Shown here: positions 1-7,751 of the stretch, piece by piece
Position numbering within the stretch: position 1 is the first letter of the stretch
Layout: each line of letters opens with the position of its first letter
Assembly (NCBI GenBank): GCA_016871515.1
Contig: VHDE01000017.1
Span: forward strand, 1-61,913
DNA length: 61,913 nucleotides
Direction: 5' to 3'
DNA from: Verrucomicrobiota bacterium
GTDB lineage: Bacteria > Verrucomicrobiota > Verrucomicrobiia > Limisphaerales > SIBE01
Position numbers and translations under genes: made by a program
The notes under the pieces: model-generated
The model's database searches: none
What the model was told of the DNA's origin: nothing
What the model saw: the letters and a program-made list of their open reading frames with translations, nothing else

Positions 1-156
1 GCCAGCGGCAACAGCTTTGAAATGGTGCGCCAGCTGGCGGCGGTTGGTCCTAAAGCGCTGGTCCTGGAGAGCGGCCACTTAGGCAAGCTCAAAGAAGGCC
101 ACGCCAACAACGATAAAATCAGCGCGGCGCAAAATCAAACATTGACGTTGCAGTGA
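1..156 (+). CDS. C-terminal end of an unrecognised protein (partial)
   Basis: The reading frame is open from the first base to a TGA at 154-156 and gives 51 residues, including AAVGPKALVLESGHLGKLKEG and a Gln/Asn-rich tail ending LTLQ. I do not recognise the family. The following prepilin-like gene starts 30 bases downstream on the same strand, so the two could be co-transcribed. It is real coding sequence by its continuous, neighbour-like codon use, but the function is unknown. Confidence 0.5.
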   Translation, partial: ASGNSFEMVRQLAAVGPKALVLESGHLGKLKEGHANNDKISAAQNQTLTLQ

Positions 157-186
157 GGCACGTCAGAGTCTGCTCAAACGGTAATA

Positions 187-969
187 ATGAAAAACACTTC
201 CGCTCTTTCCTCCCGCCACGGCTTCACCCTGATCGAATTATTGGTCGTCATTGCGATCATCGCCATTCTCGCGAGCATGCTGTTGCCGGCATTGAGCAAA
301 GCGAAGGAGCGAGCCACCAAATCTCTTTGCGCGAGCAACGGGAAGCAATGGGGACTCGCGGTGAATCTGTACGCCAATGATTTCGACAATTCGTTTCCGG
401 ACAATCGCGACGGTCTTGGCTTTAGCTGGATGACTCCCTCGATGAGCAATTTCTGGAACAATTATCTCATCCGCAATCAGCGCACCACAACGAGGTCCGA
501 ACGTCCGCGCAACGATGTCTTGTTTTGCCCGACGGATGTGTGGCATCGCGCGGCCGAACGCGGCATGATCAGTTCGGACAGCGGCTCGCAATTGATGGGT
601 TATTTTTATCTGCCCGGCCGGCGCGCGGGTGATCCCGATGTCACGAGTTACGCGCAAGGGACGGCAGATTGGTTTTTCCGCAAGAAACTGAATGGGCCGT
701 TTGGTTCAGCTCCGATCTTGATTGATCGTCTCCAAGCGCTCGGCCCAAAGACAACGAACATCTATGATCCTCGCTTGCGCTGGACCACTGATTACGAAGG
801 GAAGAAAGTGCTGACGGCGGTGCATCGCGGCGCGCGCGGCGCACCAGACGGCGGCAACTTCACATATGAAGACGGACACGTGGAATGGTTCCAAGGCCGG
901 CGCGTGCTTCTCGGTTCGGCGTACGGCGAGTGGCAATGTTTCTTTAAGGTGCCGGTGGCGGAGCCGTGA
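187..969 (+). CDS. Prepilin-type N-terminal cleavage/methylation protein
   Basis: A 260-residue pseudopilin-like protein. Residues 1-11 form a short leader, followed by [18 protein letters not shown], the type IV prepilin peptidase site (cleavage after Gly, Glu at mature position 5) plus the hydrophobic N-helix. The C-terminus has [11 protein letters not shown], which resembles the H-X9-DG element of the large Verrucomicrobia/Planctomycetes pseudopilin-like family (DUF1559-type). Members are thought to be cleaved by PilD-like peptidases and displayed on the inner-membrane or cell surface; the substrate or role of individual paralogs is unknown. The ATG at 187 was chosen because it places the leader directly before the cleavage site. 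Two more paralogs lie at 36.3 and 56.5 kb. Confidence 0.9.
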   Translation: MKNTSALSSRHGFTLIELLVVIAIIAILASMLLPALSKAKERATKSLCASNGKQWGLAVNLYANDFDNSFPDNRDGLGFSWMTPSMSNFWNNYLIRNQRTTTRSERPRNDVLFCPTDVWHRAAERGMISSDSGSQLMGYFYLPGRRAGDPDVTSYAQGTADWFFRKKLNGPFGSAPILIDRLQALGPKTTNIYDPRLRWTTDYEGKKVLTAVHRGARGAPDGGNFTYEDGHVEWFQGRRVLLGSAYGEWQCFFKVPVAEP

Positions 970-1227
970 TTATTCTGGTTAAATTTGTTACACGTTAAAA
1001 CGCCCGTTGATCTAAACCACGAAACACGAATTGTCCAAGACCAAGGAAATCACCCGCTGAGTAAAATCGCCTACTTGCTGAAGCCCTTCTTCTTTCGTGC
1101 AGTACCTGTCTTTCGTGGTCACAAGCGCGGTTTCGAGGTTTAGTCCAACTGCTGTTTCCAGTCACAAAGGTTCGCGTCTATTTGCGTCCATTCGCGGTTC
1201 TTCGAATCCGAATTGGCGGAGTTAGGT

Positions 1228-1830
1228 TTATCTTTTGCCCGGCGCGTGAATTTGGATTCGTTTGAGTGTTTCCGCACTCCGTAGCCTTATCATCGATTCC
1301 GGATCGTTTCTCAGGCCCGCAAGTTTTGAAACCGCACCCGCGGCAGATGGCCCCATCTCCGCCAAGGCGTCAATCGCCGCAAGGCGCACTTCGATGTTCG
1401 AGTCGTCCAATTGTTGTTCCAAAAGCTCAACAATAGCGGTTGCTTGAAGAGTCATCTTCGGAAGTGCTCTCGTCAGTTTACGGCGAATCCGAGCGTCGCC
1501 GTCTTTGAGTGTTTCCACAATACCGGGAAGTGCCGCAGAGTTCATTCGGCATAAAGCATCGGCGATGATGAAGCGCGTCGCGAAATCTGGCTTTCTTAAA
1601 CCATCAAAGAGGATGGGTAAGACGGTGGATGTCGCATCATCGATTTGGTTTCGCACAACCGCAGCGACGTATCGAAAGGCATTTGTCTCATTCGTGTATT
1701 CCTCGACCAGGAAAGGAATAGCGCCGTTTGCACTGGCGCCGAGCTTGGCGAGAGTATGCAGGATTGCGGCAGGCATGGTCGGCTCGAATTCCGGCATCAA
1801 GACGTGTCCTACGGCCTCCTTCGCATTCAT
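1228..1830 (-). CDS. HEAT-repeat protein, probably 5'-truncated
   Basis: A 200-residue alpha-helical protein with successive HEAT/PBS-lyase-like repeats, for example PTMPAAILHTLAKLGASANG, EVRLAAIDALAEMGPSAAGA and MIRLRSAETLKRIQ. Such repeats are protein-protein scaffolds and are very abundant in this phylum. No signal peptide or catalytic domain is visible. The same frame stays open upstream of the ATG at 1830, with continuing protein-like sequence towards 1915, so the true N-terminus may lie further upstream or be missing. The neighbouring kinase fragment (1907, opposite strand) also begins without its normal N-terminal domains. This suggests that a deletion joined two gene bodies between about 1860 and 1910. 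Confidence 0.75.
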   Translation of the reverse strand: MNAKEAVGHVLMPEFEPTMPAAILHTLAKLGASANGAIPFLVEEYTNETNAFRYVAAVVRNQIDDATSTVLPILFDGLRKPDFATRFIIADALCRMNSAALPGIVETLKDGDARIRRKLTRALPKMTLQATAIVELLEQQLDDSNIEVRLAAIDALAEMGPSAAGAVSKLAGLRNDPESMIRLRSAETLKRIQIHAPGKR

Positions 1831-1906
1831 TGTGAAGTGCGACGCGGCGCCGAATTGATCGAGTGGAAGCGCGTTTTCGGGAGCTCGCCGTGTTTGGCGG
1901 TAAAGC

Positions 1907-3646
1907 TTGATTAACCAAATGCTAGCGCAGATTCAGTTGCAGGATGCCGCCTTGCAAAAGGCGCGCCACGAACTGGAAGGGCGTGTGCGAGCGCTGCAAC
2001 ACGAGATTGCCGAACGCGAGCGGGCGGAGCGTGAGCTTGAAATCGCGCATCGGGATCTGGTGGTAGCGTCGCGCCGGGCGGGGATGGCCGAAGTGGCCAA
2101 GGGCGTGCTCCATAACGTGGGCAACGTCCTCAACAGCGTCAACGTTTCCACGCTGTTGCTTCGCGACGCGGCCCGCAAATCGGAGATCACCACGGCAGTG
2201 CGGCTGGCTGAGCTGATGCGCGGGCACGAAAAGGATTTGAAGGAATTCCTGACCGTCAATCCGCGCGGCCGCGAGGTTCCGCCTTTGCTCTTGAGTTTGG
2301 CGGGGCCACTGCAAGCGGAGCAAGAAACGCTGTTGGTTGAGTTGGAGCTGCTGACCAAGAACGTCGAACACATCAAACACATCGTCGCGATGCAACAGAG
2401 TTATGCCAGCGTCGCCGGCGTTCTCGAACACACCGAGGCTAACACGCTGGTTAAGGATGCATTGGAAATCAATGCCGCGGCATTGGTTCGTCACGGAGTC
2501 GAGGTGGTATGTGATTTCAACCCTGTCCCTCGCTTGCTCTTGGACAAACACAAGGTGCTGCAAGCGCTGGTGAACCTCAATCCGTCTATTCACGATGACA
2601 TCCGCAAAATCCTCGCGAGCGCCCAAACGCGCCATCCGGGCTTGGAACGCGCGAAGGCGGCCGTCCTGGGCGAAAGCTTGAACTTGCCCCAGGGAATCTC
2701 CTTTGTCGTCCATTCCGCCCTGCAAGGAGCGCAGGGCCTGGAGATGGTGCAGCGCGCCCTTAAAGCTGGACAACCGTATGCGCTCGCGTTTGTCGATATG
2801 CGAATGCCGCCAGGCTGGGATGGGGTGACCACATTGACCGAACTCTGGAAAACGGACCCCAACCTCCAGGTGATTATTTGCACGGCCTACTCAGATTATT
2901 CGTGGGATGAAATTGTCCACAGGATTGGCCGGTCAGCGAACATGGTCATTCCCAAGAAGCCGTTCGACAATATCGAGGTCTTCCAATTGACCCATGCACT
3001 GGCCGAGAAATGGCGTCTCAACGACCAGCTCCAGGCCAGGCTCGCTGACCTCGATCAACTCGTGCGCCAACGCACGGCAGAGCTGGAAGATGCCAATGCG
3101 CAACTCCGGCGCGAAATCACGGAACGCGCCGCCGTCGAACAAGCCTTGCGCCAAGCCCAAAAGATCGAGGCGATCTGCCAGTTGGCCGCCGGCGTCGCTC
3201 ACGATTTTAACAATATTCTCACCGTCATCGAAGGACATGTGTCCCTGCTCGTCGAATCGATACACACCCCTGACGCGGAGGAATCCATCCGCGAGATTCG
3301 GGATTCCGCAAACCGTGCGGCCAGCTTGGTCCGACAACTTCTCGCTTTCAGCCGCAAGCAGGTGATCCAGCCCTCGCCGCTCGACCTCGGCCACGTTATG
3401 ACGAGTGTCGGGACAGTGCTGAGCCGCGTGCTGGGCGAACACATCACATTGCAGATTCACCCGGCCTCTGGCCTGCCTCCGATCGAAGCTGGCCTTCGCA
3501 TGATCGAACAAATCATTATCAACCTGGCGATCAATGCGCGAGATGCGATGCCAAACGGCGGTTCGCTTTTTGCCCTTATGACCCTGCGGCCGGCAGCGAA
3601 TTGCCTTTGCAAGAGCCGATCACTGGCGGAACCGAAACAATTCTAG
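1907..3646 (+). pseudogene. Mosaic histidine kinase / response regulator / histidine kinase remnant
   Basis: One 579-residue frame contains three signalling pieces that normally belong to separate or full-length proteins. Residues 1-225 are a coiled coil and kinase core with the H-box-like GVLHNVGNVLNS, ending at the N-box start LQALVNL. It switches at about base 2580 into NPSIHDDIRKIL, the usual start of a receiver domain that should be preceded by VDD. The receiver keeps the phosphoacceptor region (FVDMRMP) and the Lys (IPKKPF). After a coiled coil comes a second kinase with H-box GVAHDFNNILTVI and N-box INLAINARDAMPNGG. The ATP-binding G boxes are missing and the frame ends in unrelated residues. 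Both ATPase domains are therefore incomplete and phosphotransfer is not expected. The start (TTG at 1907) is uncertain because no sensor domain precedes it. Confidence 0.8.
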
Positions 3647-3942
3647 TGGTGGAAGACGAGCCCGCGGTCCGGCAACTCGCCGTCGAAGCCCTCCAACTCT
3701 GCGGTTATCACGTTCTCGAAGCCGAGTCGAGCTTGCTGGCGAATGAACTATTTTGCAACTGCGCGGACCAGATCGATTTGTTGCTTACCGATAAAGAGTT
3801 TATTCTCTTGACCAAACCATTCTCAGGGCCGGACCTCCTCCGAATCGTCCGTCAAACGCGTCGATGGACGCGACCCGAAACCGCCGTGTTTAGCGTGACG
3901 CAAGACTTTCAGTCTTCGATTCGCGGGCAATCGGCAGAATAG
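3565..3942 (+). pseudogene. Receiver-domain remnant, out of frame with the upstream kinase
   Basis: In a frame different from the preceding kinase, the sequence LPLQEPITGGTETILVVEDE is the typical linker and start of a receiver fused behind a PAS/kinase protein. It belongs to the same original hybrid kinase. The receiver has EDEP and the C-terminal LTKPF (beta5 Lys), but LLLTD is followed directly by KEFILLTKPF, so about 40 residues between beta3 and beta5 are gone. The conserved Asp context (D-x-x-MP) is broken. The fragment shows a second deletion in this gene, independent of the one that removed the kinase G boxes. Confidence 0.7.
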
Positions 3943-4067
3943 AATTCACTGTCACAGCGTAAGCCGTTGATCGCGGCTCGGCGGCAGCGTCGCACTACCG
4001 TAACGAAGGATTCATCGTGATTCGTGACGATTTGCACACCCCAAAACCGTGTGCAACTTGGTTCACG

Positions 4068-5723
4068 TCACTCACGAAGCAAAGCATCCACGGCCTCGTT
4101 CAGTTCGGGCCCGAGCAAACCGCGGTGGCGGATCACACCTTTGCGGTCGAAAATCCAAACGCTGGGCCAACTGCGCACATTCCAGGCCTCGGCAATCGGC
4201 CCGTGTCGCTTGTCCCAAAACGATGGCCAAGTGATTTGGTGATTTTCAATGTCCGTTTTCGCTCTAGCCAGATCGTCATCACCATAAACTCCGAGGAGGG
4301 CAAATGGCTTTCCGGCCATCCGCTCGACAACTTTGCTGAAGTCCAACAAATAGTAAGAGCCTGGCCACCAGAAAACGATCACCACGACTTTGCCGCGATA
4401 GTCGCTCAACTTCATCGGCCGACCTTCAAGATCGGTCCCTTCGATATCCGGCGCAGGTTGGCCGACGGTTAGACGTCGCAACTCGTTCAGCTCCGGTTTC
4501 ACCAGTCGGTCGAGTGTGAAACCTCTCTGCTTAACCTGACTAAACTCCGTGATGCAGCGTTCGAACAATCGTTCGGCCTCCGCAGTGGCCTTCTTATTCT
4601 CGCCGTACTTCGCCTCGTCCTTAAGTAACGTGGCCAGGAAAAAACAAGCTGTGCCGCGAATGTCCACGCTTGGATTTTCTTTGGGCAATGCTTCGAGCAA
4701 CGGCTTGGAACAGCGATGCCGCAAGCGCTCCAGTTCTTTGCAGAGACCCAACAGGCTCGCGTCGCGCGTATGATTTTTCAGGATCACTTCGGCGGCCTTT
4801 TGCACCTCCGCCCCATCCGGTGTGTTGAGCAAAATCCACGTGGCGGCGTCCAAGCCTTGAAGCGAAGCCGGATCGAAATCGAGCAGAGCAAGCAACTCCG
4901 CCAGTTTGGGCCCGGATTGTGGCTCCGCAGGTCGTTTGCTGGGTGGAAACTCCGAAAGCTCGGTGCCCGTCCAATACCCGATCCCGCGATGATTGCGAAC
5001 ATCAGTTACCGGTGTGCCGACCGCCATTTTCAAGCCGGCGAGCGTAAAGGAAGATGGATCGACAGATTGGTTATACTTGGGATTCGAACGAACGAACCGC
5101 TGCACCAGCGAGCGCGATCCATTTCGCATGTTGATCGTCGTTACTTCCATCGGAAGCGTGTCGCGCAAAGCGGCGCTGTCGTATTTCGACAATGTCACAT
5201 CGGCGCCATGGGCATGCTTGAGCAGACGATCTGAACGGACCGCGTCAATCCAGAAGTCGAGCGACTGATCATATTTTGAATGCACTCGCACGTGCCATGC
5301 TGGAATAACGTCCACCTCCTCCTTGCCGACGAGGTCAATGGATTTCGCGTCGTGGTAAGCCAGGCAATTCTCAACCGTGCTGCCCAGGGATACCGAGGTG
5401 TTAAGACCGAAGCAACGCGGATCGAAGATGAATGTGCTCGTGCCTTTCTTGGGGTCATCGATAGTGGTTCCGTGTGGCTTTCCATCGTTCTCCCAATAAT
5501 CCATTAGCACCGCGCCGTCGTAGGCGGCCGTGTGGTGCGACTCGAATGGTTTCAGCAGCCCAGCTTGAACAGCAGCCTCTCGATTCATACTGCCGGCACG
5601 CTTCCGAATGTCCTCCTGTTCAGCTTCGTTCGGCGAGCAAGTGTAGCTGTACTCGCGTCCGAACTGCTCGAAACGCAGATTCGCCCCATCGAAGAGCGCG
5701 AGCAGTTCGAGGTCGCTTGTCAT
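4068..5723 (-). CDS. TlpA/redoxin-like protein lacking the CxxC motif
   Basis: A 551-residue protein. Residues 1-300 form a region of unknown family containing several Trp/Tyr-rich strands. Residues 400-551 match the thioredoxin-fold TlpA/AhpC-like domain: VGQPAPDIEGTDLEGRPMKLSDYRGKVVVIVF (split across the fold start), then GKPFALLGVYGDDD, SFWDKRHGPIAEAWNVRSWPSVWIFDRKGVIRHRG. At the position of the usual WCGPC redox motif it has WWPGSYY, with no cysteine. It is therefore unlikely to be a dithiol oxidoreductase; a binding role or a decayed enzyme are the alternatives. The ATG at 5723 has no secretion signal after it, and an in-frame stop lies about 60 bases upstream. The family is usually exported, so the 5' end may be lost. 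Confidence 0.75.
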   Translation of the reverse strand: MTSDLELLALFDGANLRFEQFGREYSYTCSPNEAEQEDIRKRAGSMNREAAVQAGLLKPFESHHTAAYDGAVLMDYWENDGKPHGTTIDDPKKGTSTFIFDPRCFGLNTSVSLGSTVENCLAYHDAKSIDLVGKEEVDVIPAWHVRVHSKYDQSLDFWIDAVRSDRLLKHAHGADVTLSKYDSAALRDTLPMEVTTINMRNGSRSLVQRFVRSNPKYNQSVDPSSFTLAGLKMAVGTPVTDVRNHRGIGYWTGTELSEFPPSKRPAEPQSGPKLAELLALLDFDPASLQGLDAATWILLNTPDGAEVQKAAEVILKNHTRDASLLGLCKELERLRHRCSKPLLEALPKENPSVDIRGTACFFLATLLKDEAKYGENKKATAEAERLFERCITEFSQVKQRGFTLDRLVKPELNELRRLTVGQPAPDIEGTDLEGRPMKLSDYRGKVVVIVFWWPGSYYLLDFSKVVERMAGKPFALLGVYGDDDLARAKTDIENHQITWPSFWDKRHGPIAEAWNVRSWPSVWIFDRKGVIRHRGLLGPELNEAVDALLRE

Positions 5724-5891
5724 GTGTTTTCAAGTATACCGCCGCCAAAATACGGAATCCGACAAAGATTTTGCACGTTTAGGCGGTCGGCAACACTTTA
5801 ACCCTAAATCGTTGCCTGCTCGAGCGTTTCAGCTGCGACGGGATCAGGTCGAGCGGCACTGCGGCTAAGCCCGAGTTTTGATCCAACGTTG

Positions 5892-5961
5892 TCTTAATCC
5901 TAATCTCGTCGGCGCACTCGCTTTTTCGATTAAGATTAAGATTAGGATTACGATTAAGAAT
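5892..5961. repeat. AT-rich tandem/inverted GATTAAG-type repeat
   Basis: The segment holds the hexamer-like run GATTAAGATTAAGATTAGG followed by ATTACGATTAAG at 5928-5958. A near inverse copy, CTTAATCCTAATC, lies at 5892-5904. It can form an imperfect hairpin with a loop of about 20 bases. It lies between two minus-strand genes in an otherwise GC-rich region. Function unknown; it could be a terminator-like or slippage-generated repeat. Confidence 0.6.
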
Positions 5962-6007
5962 CACTTTGAACTCCTTAATTCAACGACAGTGGGGCGAAGG
6001 CGGGCTG

Positions 6008-6151
6008 GCGCTGCGGACAATCGACAGGGCGCGTTCCTGAAGCAGGCCGAGTCAATTCATCGCGTCCATTGCGCACAAACTTGCGTCCGCCCGGATGGGC
6101 GGTGCGGCGAGTGGCCTGCGGCAGTTGCGCGCGAGTGAATTGCACACCTTT
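6008..6151 (-). pseudogene. Fragment of a second YtcJ-type amidohydrolase
   Basis: Read on the minus strand, this stretch aligns with the internal part of the amidohydrolase gene at 10.2-11.8 kb. Both have VCNSLA, a diverged middle, and then LGLLQERA-SIVRSA. The DNA match runs from the segment GGCGCGTTCCTG-AGCAGGCC through GCGAG-GAATTGCACAC (compare 11205-11330). The fragment has an in-frame stop just before LGLLQER and no flanking amidohydrolase sequence, so it is a dead piece of a paralog. It abuts the DUF1552 remnant downstream of that gene's stop. Confidence 0.65.
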
Positions 6152-6184
6152 CAGCGTGCTGGTGAGATCGCAAGGCCTCCGTCT

Positions 6185-7114
6185 TCACCCCCGACTCAAT
6201 TCCAATCCAGTCAGTGTCCCCGTGCTGGTTCCGAACCTGTCGGTTTCGATGCCCAGGCATTGGAGCATGCTCACATAGAGATTGCACAATGGCGGCGGAT
6301 TCTTCGGATCGAAGGGAAGATACTGGCCGTGCTTGAAGCCGCCGCCAGCGAGAAAGACCGGCAGGTTTTGAGTCGAATGGCTGCTGCCGTCGCCAAGGTT
6401 ACTGCCGAGAAAAACGGTCGTGCGGTCGAGCAGACTCACGCCGTCTTCATGCGACTCTTTGAGCTTCGCAAGCAGATCGCGGACGGTCTTCATCGTTTCC
6501 ACCTCGACGATCTTGAGTTGCGCAAGCTTGTTCGGATCCTTGCCGTGATGCGACAGGTCATGATGCCCGAGGCTCACTCCCTCGATTGGCGGAGCGAAGG
6601 TGGAACCGGCGAGCATGATCGTAATGAGCCGGGTCGAATCGGTCTGGAGAGCCAGATGTGTGAGGTCAAAGAGCAGACGCGTGCGACCGATGAGGTCGGC
6701 GGCGCTGGCGATGTCCTTCGGCGGCTCGACGTTCACCTTGAGCTTGGGTGTCTTGGCCCAGCTTTCGGCATTGACCATCCGCTGCTCCAATTCGCGGACG
6801 CTGGCAAGGTATTCGTCGAGCTTGTCGCGGTCGTCGCTGCCGAGATTAGCTCGCAGCGACTTCGTTTGGTTTCGGATGTCATCGAGAATGCTGCGGCCGT
6901 CTTCGAGCCGGCGCATTTGGCCCTGGACTTCCTCGGCACGCCCTTCAAGCAACAAGCGCGCGAAGACTTTGGACGGCGAGTTGTCTGCCGGGATGAGCGC
7001 ACCGGTGCGAGTCCATGAGAGGCCGCCCGCGCCTTCGCCCGACAGCGCGAGGCTGGGAAATCGTGTCCGAGTGCCGATATGATCGGCGGCGACTTGATCG
7101 GGGGAGATCCCGTT
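6185..7114 (-). pseudogene. DUF1552 protein, 5'-truncated
   Basis: About 310 residues of the C-terminal two thirds of a DUF1552 protein. These are planctomycete/verrucomicrobial exported proteins of unknown function, usually partnered with DUF1587/DUF1592/DUF1595 or DUF1585 proteins. Recognisable blocks are RFPSLALSGEGAGGLSWTRTG, ADNSPSKVFARLLLEG, SLGHHDLSHHGKDPNKLAQL, TVFLGSNLGDGSSHSTQNLP and GHGQYLPFD-like KHGQYLPFDPKN; the end LTGLEL is normal for the family. The frame runs without a stop up to NGISPDQVAADHIG at about 7114, where it switches abruptly into an unrelated PIN-toxin sequence. The Tat signal and N-terminal third are missing. No DUF1592-type partner lies nearby. Confidence 0.8.
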
Positions 7115-7186
7115 GCGAAAGGCTGGCGATCGGCCAGATGGTCCAGCGCCACATCCGTGTCCAGGAAGATTTTATCCCTGGACGCG
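7115..7186 (-). pseudogene. PIN-domain toxin N-terminal stub (VapC-like)
   Basis: In the frame +1 relative to the upstream antitoxin, the sequence reads DKIFLDTDVALDHLADRQPFA. This is the start of a PIN-domain ribonuclease toxin, with the first catalytic Asp in LDTDV. After about 22 residues it joins the DUF1552 frame. No ATG, GTG or TTG is found immediately upstream, so the start codon may also be mutated. The overlap with the antitoxin's 3' end is the usual VapBC layout. The toxin lacks the other acidic residues and must be inactive. Confidence 0.6.
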
Positions 7187-7429
7187 ATGCTTCTTCTGCA
7201 ATTCCTCCGTTATGGCGGCGCGTTCGTCGAAATCCGGCGGCACCTTCACCGCGCCGCGCAAGGCGTCCGTGACCGGTGTTTTGCCCGCCCGGGTTTCCTG
7301 CCAATTGCGGGCCATGACGCGCAATTGGTGAGCGACCACTTCGGGAAGCGTGGTGTGACGCGCTTTCGCCTCCTGCTCCGCTAGTCGGAGAACTTCCGCA
7401 TCCAGATTGACGGTCAATGTCGCGCTCAT
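7172..7429 (-). CDS. VapB-like antitoxin (orphan)
   Basis: An 85-residue protein: ATLTVNLDAEVLRLAEQEAKARHTT resembles the N-terminal DNA-binding arm of ribbon-helix-helix-type antitoxins, followed by a charged toxin-binding C-terminus (VPPDFDERAAITEELQKKH). Its stop overlaps the truncated PIN toxin, so this is the surviving antitoxin of a broken VapBC pair. It may still bind its promoter or cross-neutralise other PIN toxins; that is inference. The length is complete for the family. Confidence 0.75.
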   Translation of the reverse strand: MSATLTVNLDAEVLRLAEQEAKARHTTLPEVVAHQLRVMARNWQETRAGKTPVTDALRGAVKVPPDFDERAAITEELQKKHRVQG

Positions 7430-7751
7430 GCCGGAGAACTTACCGTGCTTTCCCTTGGACGACAGGCTTGTGGGGGCCGGCGGCGATGGCGCTGCTGCGC
7501 TGGGCGGGAGCGGAGCGCGAGGCCTGGCTGAACGCCGTGACCCACGACCCGTTGCAATCCCAAACGTGTTTCTCGCTTGTCGCGCAGGAATGGCAGCCGG
7601 CCTTGGTGGAGAGAACCAGATGAATGTAAACGGCGGAAAGGGATTGCGGCATAGCGAAAGGGTGGTGAATCAAAGCACGATTCGCCAGCGGGAATTGGGT
7701 GCGTGTCTGGGACGGAATCCCGTTGGGATTCTTGGATGGTGCGAAATCGGA
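7430..7751. other. Intergenic stretch with a transposase stub
   Basis: This 322-bp stretch holds only the IS200/RAYT-like N-terminal piece annotated at 7596-7652. The rest reads as low-information sequence in all frames. I see no further gene, promoter or terminator that I can support. Confidence 0.5.
7596..7652 (-). pseudogene. N-terminal stub of an IS200-like / REP-associated (RAYT) transposase
   Basis: MPQSLSAVYIHLVLSTKAG matches the highly conserved first beta-strand of IS200/Y1 transposases and RAYTs (usual form MPQSLS-VYIHLVFSTK). The HUH motif and catalytic Tyr that should follow are absent; after 19 residues the sequence is unrelated. It is evidence that such an element was once here, and RAYTs are linked to the spread of REP hairpins like those elsewhere in the window. 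Confidence 0.55.

Noticed and set aside
1922..2773. Long minus-strand frame of 283 residues opposite the kinase
   Set aside because: It is Leu/Gln/Arg-rich antisense of the coiled coil and kinase core, with no domain; the plus strand has clear family motifs.
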